Source of the DNA: Macrostomum hystrix
Taxonomy: Eukaryota; Platyhelminthes; Macrostomidae
Assembly (NCBI GenBank): GCA_950097015.1
Contig: CATNEN010000003.1
Location: 13,807,001-13,871,000 of the forward strand
Length of the DNA: 64,000 nt
Direction of reading: 5' to 3'
Shown here piece after piece: positions 1-9,200 of this stretch. The notes under the pieces are model-generated. The model saw only the letters and a list, made by a program, of their open reading frames with translations, was not told where the DNA came from and searched no databases. Position 1 is the stretch's first letter; each line of letters begins with the position of its first letter. The translations under genes and the position numbers were made by a program.

Positions 1-28
1 AAAGCTTCGAAAAACCCGACACGTCAGG

Positions 29-3000
29 TCAGCAATTGGTGCTATGCGTTTTCCTATAGGCGGCCTTTTCAACCCAGCTGCTGAGTCGCCAGTAATTTTG
101 CATGCGAAAGCACGGCTGAGTCGGTGCGGCCGCCTCGGGGCACGGTGCGAACATGCGCTTGTAAGACAGTTTGGACTCCGGACTCGAAATGCGATTATAA
201 ATGGCTCGCCGGAAACAGGGCGCTGTCGATTTTGATCGCAGAACCACCGCCTTCAAGGACGTTGTGAGAATGAGAGAAGTTAGGCCTGAAGATAAGGCAA
301 ATTTTGGGTCTGGGGATTGGGGAAAATTTGAGTCGGTAGATTAGGGACCAATTAATTATGTACACGTAGATTCAGGAAAATTTGTGGTCTGCAGGTTTAA
401 GTTTTGGCTGTAGAATTGGGAAAATAAAGGGCTTAAGGTGGTGAGTTGCCGTGAGGTCGATTCGCGGAGCTCGATTCCGCAGCGAGGCCACACTTATCTG
501 GGGTGCAGCAGCGGTGAAAACGCTTGAAGGCTTGGCCAACCTCCAAGGCACAGTGAAATGTACACTGCCTGACGATGAGAAAGTCAGGGCATCTGTGTGC
601 GTGTGTGCTCAGTATTTAGTGGAATGGGGCAGAATTGCCTCCTCGCTGGCTGTGGGTCTACAGTCACCATAGGGGGAGTTTTGACTGTAGAATAGGGGGA
701 GTTTGGACTGTAGAATAGGGGGAGTTTGGACTGTAGAATAGGGGGAGTTTGGACTGTAGAATAGGGGGAGTTTGGACTGTAGAATAGGGCGATTTTGGAC
801 TGTCGAATAGGGGGAGTTTGGACTGTAGAATAGGGGGAGTTTGGACTGTAGAATAGGGGGAGTTTGGACTGTAGAATAGGGGGGAGTTTGGACTGTAGAA
901 TAGGGGGAGTTTGGACTGTAGAATAGGGGGAGTTTGGACTGTAGAATAGGGGGGAGTTTTGACTGTAGAATAGGGGGAGTTTGGACTGTAGAATAGGGGG
1001 AGTTTGGACTGTAGAATAGGGGGGAGTTTGGACTGTAGAATAGGGGGAGTTTGGACTGTAGAATAGGGGGAGTTTGGACTGTAGAATAGGGCGATTTTGG
1101 ACTGTCGAATAGGGGGAGTTTGGACTGTAGAATAGGGGGAGTTTGGACTGTAGAATAGGGGGAGTTTGGACTGTAGAATAGGGGGAGTTTGGACTGTAGA
1201 ATAGGGGGAGTTTGGACTGTAGAATAGGGGGAGTTTGGACTGTAGAATAGGGGAGTTTGGACTGTAGAATAGGGGAGTTTGGACTGTAGAATAGGGGGAG
1301 TTTGGACTGTAGAATAGGGGAGTTTGGACTGTAGAATAGGGGGAGTTTGGTCTGTAGAATAGGGGGAGTTTGGACTGTAGAATAGGGGGAGTTTGGACTG
1401 TAGAATAGGGGAGTTTGGACTGTAGAATAGGGGGAGTTTGGACTGTAGAATAGGGGGAGTTTGGACTGTAGAATAGGGGAGTTTGGACTGTAGAATAGGG
1501 GGAGTTTGGACTGTAGAATAGGGGGAGTTTGGACTGTAGAATAGGGGGAGTTTGGTCTGTAGAATAGGGGAGTTTGGACTGTAGAATAGGGGGAGTTTGG
1601 ACTGTAGAATAGGGGAGTTTGGACTGTAGAATAGGGGGAGTTTGGACTGTAGAATAGGGGGAGTTTGGACTGTAGAATAGGGGAGTTTGGACTGTAGAAT
1701 AGGGGGAGTTTGGACTGTAGAATAGGGGGAGTTTGGACTGTAGAATAGGGGAGTTTGGACTGTAGAATAGGGGGAGTTTGGACTGTCGAATAGGGGGAGT
1801 TTGGACTGTAGAATAGGGGAGTTTGGACTGTAGAATAGGGCGAGTTTGGACTGTAGAATAGGGGGAGTTTGGACTGTAGAATAGGGGGGAGTTTGGACTG
1901 TCGAATAGGGGGAGTTTGGACTGTCGAATAGGGGGGAGTTTGGACTGTAGAATAGGGGGAGTTTGGACTGTAGAATAGGGGGAGTTTGGACTGTAGAATA
2001 GGGGGGAGTTTGGACTGTAGAATAGGGGGAGTTTGGACTGTAGAATAGGGGGGAGTTTGGACTGTAGAATAGGGGGAGTTTGGACTGTAGAATAGGGGAG
2101 TTTGGACTGTAGAATAGGGGGAGTTTGGACTGTAGAATAGGGGGAGTTTGGACTGTAGAATAGGGGGAGTTTGGACTGTAGAATAGGGGGGAGTTTGGAC
2201 TGTAGAATAGGGCGAGTTTGGACTGTAGAATAGGGCGAGTTTGGACTGTAGAATAGGGGGAGTTTGGACTGTAGAATAGGGGGAGTTTGGACTGTAGAAT
2301 AGGGGGAGTTTGGACTGTAGAATAGGGGGGAGTTTGGACTGTAGAATAGGGGGAGTTTGGACTGTAGAATAGGGGGAGTTTGGACTGTAGAATAGGGGGA
2401 GTTTGGACTGTAGAATAGGGGGAGTTTGGACTGTAGAATAGGGGGGAGTTTTGACTGTAGAATAGGGGGAGTTTGGACTGTAGAATAGGGGGAGTTTGGA
2501 CTGTAGAATAGGGGGGAGTTTGGACTGTAGAATAGGGGGAGTTTGGACTGTAGAATAGGGGGAGTTTGGACTGTAGAATAGGGCGATTTTGGACTGTCGA
2601 ATAGGGGGAGTTTGGACTGTAGAATAGGGGGAGTTTGGACTGTAGAATAGGGGGAGTTTGGACTGTAGAATAGGGGGAGTTTGGACTGTAGAATAGGGGG
2701 AGTTTGGACTGTAGAATAGGGGGAGTTTGGACTGTAGAATAGGGGAGTTTGGACTGTAGAATAGGGGAGTTTGGACTGTAGAATAGGGGGAGTTTGGACT
2801 GTAGAATAGGGGAGTTTGGACTGTAGAATAGGGGGAGTTTGGTCTGTAGAATAGGGGGAGTTTGGACTGTAGAATAGGGGGAGTTTGGACTGTAGAATAG
2901 GGGAGTTTGGACTGTAGAATAGGGGGAGTTTGGACTGTAGAATAGGGGGAGTTTGGACTGTAGAATAGGGGAGTTTGGACTGTAGAATAGGGGGAGTTTG

Positions 3001-4093
3001 GACTGTAGAATAGGGGGAGTTTGGACTGTAGAATAGGGGGAGTTTGGTCTGTAGAATAGGGGAGTTTGGACTGTAGAATAGGGGGAGTTTGGACTGTAGA
3101 ATAGGGGAGTTTGGACTGTAGAATAGGGGGAGTTTGGACTGTAGAATAGGGGGAGTTTGGACTGTAGAATAGGGGAGTTTGGACTGTAGAATAGGGGGAG
3201 TTTGGACTGTAGAATAGGGGGAGTTTGGACTGTAGAATAGGGGAGTTTGGACTGTAGAATAGGGGGAGTTTGGACTGTCGAATAGGGGGAGTTTGGACTG
3301 TAGAATAGGGGAGTTTGGACTGTAGAATAGGGCGAGTTTGGACTGTAGAATAGGGGGAGTTTGGACTGTAGAATAGGGGGGAGTTTGGACTGTCGAATAG
3401 GGGGAGTTTGGACTGTCGAATAGGGGGGAGTTTGGACTGTAGAATAGGGGGAGTTTGGACTGTAGAATAGGGGGAGTTTGGACTGTAGAATAGGGGGGAG
3501 TTTGGACTGTAGAATAGGGGGAGTTTGGACTGTAGAATAGGGGGGAGTTTGGACTGTAGAATAGGGGGAGTTTGGACTGTAGAATAGGGGAGTTTGGACT
3601 GTAGAATAGGGGGAGTTTGGACTGTAGAATAGGGGGAGTTTGGACTGTAGAATAGGGGGAGTTTGGACTGTAGAATAGGGGGGAGTTTGGACTGTAGAAT
3701 AGGGGGAGTTTGGACTGTAGAATAGGGGGAGTTTGGACTGTAGAATAGGGGGAGTTTGGACTGTAGAATAGGGCGAGTTTGGACTGTAGAATAGGGGGAG
3801 TTTGGACTGTAGAATAGGGGGAGTTTGGACTGTAGAATAGGGGGAGTTTGGACTGTAGAATAGGGGAGTTTGGACTGCATAATAGTGTAGTTATTATGGG
3901 AGACGAGGAGTCTCACTTCATCGACGCTTCCATCGTCAACGCCGTTCTCCAGAACTTCGTTACTGATGACATTGGTATTCTCATCTTCGAATTGGATTTT
4001 ATCCTTTGCCCTGACTTGAAAGATGGACATGCTGCTGAGCAGGACCAGAGCAACAAAAACTGCCACGGATGTTGGCAATGGTCGACAACGCAT
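29..4093 (-). CDS. Small secreted peptide precursor, two exons (candidate prohormone-like gene)
   Basis: I do not recognise the family. Exon 1 (4093-3917, 59 codons) starts with ATG and encodes a clear signal peptide: basic n-region, hydrophobic core VAVFVALVLLSSMSIF, and likely cleavage after VRA near residue 29. An acidic, Asn-rich stretch follows. The exon ends in phase 0 at a good donor, GAA|GTGAGA. A candidate exon 2 (250-29, acceptor TTGAAG|GCGG) continues in phase 0 for 73 codons to TGA. It has a Lys-Arg site (SYKR) and four cysteines, giving a 132-aa precursor. The 3.67-kb intron holds a SINE and the 23-bp minisatellite. Reading straight through the donor gives a 1169-codon ORF that I regard as an artefact. 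The signal peptide and exon 1 are well supported; the exon 2 join is inferred, since a competing acceptor at TCTTCAG would stop at once. Confidence 0.5.
430..660 (+). mobile_element. tRNA-derived SINE copy, plus orientation
   Basis: A B-box-like stretch (GCTCGATTCCGC) is followed by a body that matches, in inverse orientation, the copies at 6434-6650, 9395-9545 and 44945-45243. Shared segments include the run around CTGCCTGACGATGAGAAAGT and the tail GGGCAGAATTGCCTCCTCGC. It lies at the edge of the large minisatellite, inside the intron of the secreted-peptide gene. Confidence 0.75.
670..3885. repeat. Large 22/23/24-bp minisatellite, about 140 units, with higher-order duplication
   Basis: The plus-strand unit is AGGGGGAGTTTGGACTGTAG plus AAT. 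Units differ mainly in the number of G residues (4, 5 or 6), giving 22, 23 or 24 bp. Marker variants (a GCGATTTT unit, GGTCTG units, TCGAAT units) recur at a constant offset of 1492 bp, for example 1091 and 2583, 1349 and 2841, 1901 and 3393. Roughly 790-2100 therefore appears to have been duplicated as a block. None of the three minus-strand frames of the unit contains a stop. Confidence 0.95.
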
Positions 4094-4706
4094 TTTTCGA
4101 AAGCTTCTTTGAAAAAGAGAAATGCTCGCGTGCCTTGTATCACTGCTCTGTGTATTTCACCAGCCTCTTTACTTTCTTTTAATACTAACTAAACTCGCTG
4201 CCACTGCTTTGTGGGTTGTCGTTCAATTTTCTGTCTGTTTTGTCTCTTTCTATTGAAATTGTAGCAGAAAAAGGCTTCTAAACCAAAAGCAAGTAATAAA
4301 TTATACACACGCGATCTTGCTGCAAATTGTGCTCAGGAAAGCTAGAGAGTTTCTGGGGCTGGGGGTCAAATTAAGTCACGCTGTATCATGGAGTGAGTCT
4401 CACGAGTTTGCCAAAAAACGCGCTGTCCTTAAATTTCGTTTGGACACAAATTTATGTTTTGAAAGAAAAATGCCGTAGTCTAGAGTTTTTCCGCTTTATA
4501 TGAAACTTCGGCATTCATTTGTCGAGGCCGGAGAATATGCAATAGGTTCAGCTAGTTTTTGCTAGCTTAACAGAACTCATGGATGTTTAGCTCATAAAAA
4601 TATCAAGAACATTTTTTGCTCATGCATTGTATAACCTCTGCCCAGGCAACCACTTTTATTATTTCAGGAGGTCAATTAGTTACACATTTTTGGATTTTTT
4701 TAAGAC
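4094..4706. other. Intergenic stretch upstream of the secreted-peptide gene
   Basis: No coding signal is seen. It should contain the promoter and 5' UTR of the minus-strand gene starting at 4093. I see no convincing TATA box or other element. Confidence 0.4.
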
Positions 4707-5516
4707 GGTGCAGTTTAATTTCTTGATTGATTTCGAAGAGGTCCAGTTTAATTGGTCGATTGATTTCGAAGAGGTCCAGTTTATTTGCTCCATTGATTTC
4801 AAAGACGTCTAGTTTAATTGGTCGATTGATTTCGAAGAGGTCCAGTTTAATTGGTCGATTTATTTCGAAGAGGTCCAGTTTAATTGGTCGATTTATTTCG
4901 AAGAGGTCCAGTTTATTTGCTCCATTTATTTCGAAGAGGTCCAGTTTAATTGGTCGATTGATTTCGAAGAGGTCCAGTTTAATTGGTCGATTTATTTCGA
5001 AGAGGTCCAGTTTAATTGGTCGATTTATTTCGAAGAGGTCCAGTTTAATTGCTCCATTTATTTCGAAGAGGTCCAGTTTAATTGGTCGATTGATTTCGAA
5101 GAGGTCCAGTTTTATAGGTCGATAGATTTCGAAGAGGTCCAGTTTATTTGCTCAATTGATTTCAAAGACGTCCAGTTTAATTGGTCGATTGATTTCGAAG
5201 AGGTCCAGTTTAATTGGTCGATTTATTTCGAAGAGGTCCAGTTTAATTACTCCATTGATTTCGAAGAGGTCCAGTTTAATTGGTCGATTGATTTCGAAGA
5301 GGTCCAGTTTAATTGCTCCATTGATTTCGAAGAGGTCCAGTTTAATTGCTCCATTGATTTCGAAGAGGTCCAGTTTAATTGCCCCATTGATTTCGAAGAG
5401 GTCCAGTTTAATTGCCCCATTGATTTCGAAGAGGTCCAGTTTAATTGCCCCATTGATTTCGAAGAGGTCCAGTTTAATTGCTCCATTGATTTCGAAGAGG
5501 TCCAGTTTATTTGCTA
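4707..5516. repeat. 33-bp minisatellite, about 24 units
   Basis: The unit contains TTGATTTCGAAGAGGTCCAG followed by TTTAATTGGTCGA, with variants GCTCCA and GCCCCA. The period is a multiple of 3, so short ORFs with an 11-residue period run through both strands. These are by-products; no start region or domain supports a protein. Confidence 0.93.
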
Positions 5517-6200
5517 CCAGATTATACCAGATTATATTCGTACCAGATGAATTATAAATATTTATTTAAACTTTAATTGAAGCTTTTTAACTTTATATAA
5601 ATATGACATTAAATTTAACAAGCTGACAGATGACACTCATGAACACACATACTATAATAATTATTAATTATAGTATTATAGTATAAGCATAAGCACAATT
5701 AATTATTATAGTATCTGTGCTCATGACAAGATGACAGAAAATGAAAATTTGAATTTCAATATATCGTTTATTTGTAAAAAATGGCCACAAACCATGCTGT
5801 GTGTCATTCACAAAAACGAAATTAACGATGCGAAAGATCTTGACGAACATAATTAAATTTAAAGCTTTTAGTGCTTTTTGTAGAATAAATTTGTATTTGA
5901 AACCAGTTCAAATTTAAAAATTCCGATTTCACCTCAATAGAAGGTTCGCTTTTTCAGTAAAAAATAGAAAACTACCATAGATAGTTATTACTAAAAGTAC
6001 ATATAAACCAAGCTATTTATGCATTTCCTAGAAAGTATCTATCTAAATTAATATATCTAATATTGTTATTAACATAACATAGAAATGTTATATGACGTTA
6101 TTTCTGTTGCTAGTCTAGCAATCCATACGGTACTTTATGATGCGAGTAAAACAAAAATATACTATTTTTTGAAAAAAAAAGATTTACAGTTTAATGGAAG
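5517..6200. other. AT-rich intergenic DNA
   Basis: AT-rich sequence with short inverted TATTATAGTAT motifs near 5650-5710. No gene seen. It lies downstream of the coiled-coil gene, whose likely poly(A) signal (AATAAA on the minus strand) is at 6212-6207. Confidence 0.4.
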
Positions 6201-6278
6201 CACGCTTTTATTCGAGAATTGTGCATATTTTTTATGTGGCCAGTCTTCATATCGAAATAAATTGAACCAATCGATAAA

Positions 6279-9200
6279 TCAATACCGATCAAATAGGATC
6301 GAATTGGAATGAGCCGCTGACCGAAGAGTGTCAGCCATTTTCTCCACCTCAGACCAGCGAGTTGCCTGCAAATTTATTGTTTTATTACAGTAATCGCTAA
6401 GACATTAGATTTCATATTTACTAGCTACAGGGGTTGTACCTTACATTCCACTGACTACTGAGCACACGCACGCAGTCACACGATCACACAGGTGTGTCCA
6501 TCTACCCTGACTTTCTCATCGTCAGGCAGTGTACACTCTCACTGTGCTATGGAGGTTGGCCCTCAAGGGCGTGAATTGCACGACAAGCCCCAAAGCCCCA
6601 AATAAATGTGGCCTCGCCGCGGAATCGAGTTCAGGACCTTGGTGCGAGAGGCCCTGGGTTGAAGCTTAGTGGTTCGGGCGTTGAATTCATCACTTAAAGG
6701 TCAAGGGTTCTATTCCAGACTCCATTGAAATACGATTTACAGTTTAATTTGTTTTCAAATTTGTTGCATTGCTGCCTGCTCACCTGCAGCTGTTGCAGTC
6801 GAGTTACTTCGCCCTGCAACTCGTTGAGTCTCAACTCGGCCCTATCCAAAGCCCTAGTCAGGCCGTCTTTCTCGGCTTCGCGTTTGAGCAGTTCCTGCTG
6901 AAGGGTGTCAATGTGGGCAACCAGCTCGGCTTTGTCTCTCTGCAGCCTAGTCAGCTGATCTGACAGGCTAGCCTGCGAACTCTCTGCTTCCTCAAGGCGG
7001 CGACGGGTGACGCTGAGGTCGACGGTGCCGGAGTCGCGAGTGTGAGAAGCCTCGCTTAGCTGCTGGGTGAGCTGTTGCACTTTTAGGCGCAGCTTGGCCA
7101 CTTCGTTCACACCGCTGGCCACCTGATTCAAGTTTTGCATTCGACAGTTTAAAAAATGCGACAATATTGCTGCGCTGACTACTTAAAGTAGGGATATGAG
7201 CTGTTAACGAATAATTTACAAACTAATTTACATGGTTTTAGTGAGATCAATCAACAAAATGACCAATGCCACACCATCAATTCTTACAAGCACTCAATCT
7301 ATTGAAGCACCTGCAAAACATAAAATATTCACACCAGTGACACACTAACAACATCCCAAACAAACTCACCTGGTACTCAAACAACACCCCAAACAAACTC
7401 ACCTGGTACTCCAACAAAACCCCAAACAAACTCACCTGGTACTCAAACAACACCCCAAACAAACTAAACTGGTACTCCAACAACACCCCAAACAAACTCA
7501 CCTGGTACTCAAACAACACCCCAAACAAACTCACCTGATACTCCAACAAAACCCCAAACAAACTCACCTGGTACTCCAACAACACCCCAAACAAACTCAC
7601 CTGGTACTCCAACAACACCCCAAACAAACTCACCTGGTACTCCAACAACACCCCAAACAAACTCACCTGGTACTCCAACAACACCCCAAACAAACTCACC
7701 TGGTACTCCAACAACACCCCAAACAAACTCACCTGGTACTCCAACAACACCCCAAACAAACTCACCTGGTACTCCAACAACACCCCAAACAAACTCACCT
7801 GGTACTCCAACAACACCCCAAACAAACTCACCTGGTACTCCAACAACACCCCAAACAAACTCACCTGGTACTCCAACAACACCCCAAACTAACTCACCTG
7901 GTACTCCAACAACACCCCAAACTAACTCACCTGGTACTCCAACAACACCCCAAACTAACTCACCTGGTACTCCAGCGTCTTCTCTCTCTCCCGGAGTCGA
8001 ACCAGCTCGTCAGACTCTGCCGCAGCATGTCCAGCCCACTGATGAGATTTGTCTCTCTCTGCTTCGATCTGTCGTTCCATATCTGCAACCCGCTGCTCCA
8101 GGGCCGCATTCTGCTTGACCAAAGCCGACGTCTCCTCGAAGGATTTGCCACGCAGCAGTGTCTCCTCGTGCGCCTTGGTCTGTTCGCGCCTCAGTCGCTC
8201 TTTGAGTGCCAGATTTTCGTCGCGAAGTTCGCGAATATTGCGCTCGAGTCCCTTGGTGTTGGTGCTGGCCAGTTCGACCTCTAGGACCCGAACCCGGGCC
8301 TCTAGTCTGGCGGACTGAGCACGCTCCTCAGTCAGGGCTGAGTCGGCCGCTGCCAGCTTGTCCAGTGCTGACTCCAATTGGCCTAATTTAAGAATAAAGA
8401 ATATTTTTATTACGTTACTGAACTCAGCAATTACGGATGGCTAAGATGTGACATTTTTCATTTAAAACTTTTGTGTACAGCTGTCCAGTCCGTGGACTGG
8501 GTATTGGCCACGAAACTTATTTTCATTTCTACCCCAAGTAGCGAGACACTCATTCTACAGCCGTGTGAAGTTATAAGAAATAATGTGTCCTTTCTAAACC
8601 CCCTGCATGTATATACCAAGGACTACTAGAAGAAGAAGGACGGGAAACTTCGTTTCTTGAAAAGTTTATTAAAGGCTGATTTTCACCAAAAATGCACTAG
8701 CCAGATAGGAACTTTTCACTTTTTCATGAATGAAGATTTCTAGAAATCGTTGAAGCAATCTTTGCAAGATATATTAAAAGAACAGCACTTGATCTGCTTC
8801 CAGTAAAAAATGACAAAAAAGTGAAAATTTCCTATCTCGCTAGCGCATTTTTTCATGAAAATCTCCGTTTAATTATTTTTCTAAGAAACGAAGTTTCCCG
8901 TCCTTCTAGTGGTCCTTGGTATATATACATATATCGTCCGTTGTCCGTTATCCGTTTAAGTCACCACTTAATTAAAAATCTGGCTAAAATTGTAACAATG
9001 GGAAATAAAAAATTATAGCACTGCGTTACAACATATATACTCGTACATATATGTGCACATACATGAATAAAACCTCAAAACAGCACAAAGTAAAGGCCTT
9101 AGGAAACAAGATAAGTGATTAAAACAATGTATTTACTACTGGTAGTACAATGGATAGTAGAAATAAATGTCCAAAAGTAAAGACTGGGGTGCATGCTATT

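Noticed and set aside
584..3916. 1169-codon ORF as a giant secreted repeat protein
   Set aside because: The repeat is stop-free in all three frames, its period is not a multiple of 3, and a good donor precedes it. Similar arrays fill other introns.
7277..7882. 201-codon ORF with LLEYQVSLFGV repeats as a separate gene
   Set aside because: It is the translated 5'-splice-site array in the coiled-coil gene. It could at most be an exon extension, and proximal units carry stops.
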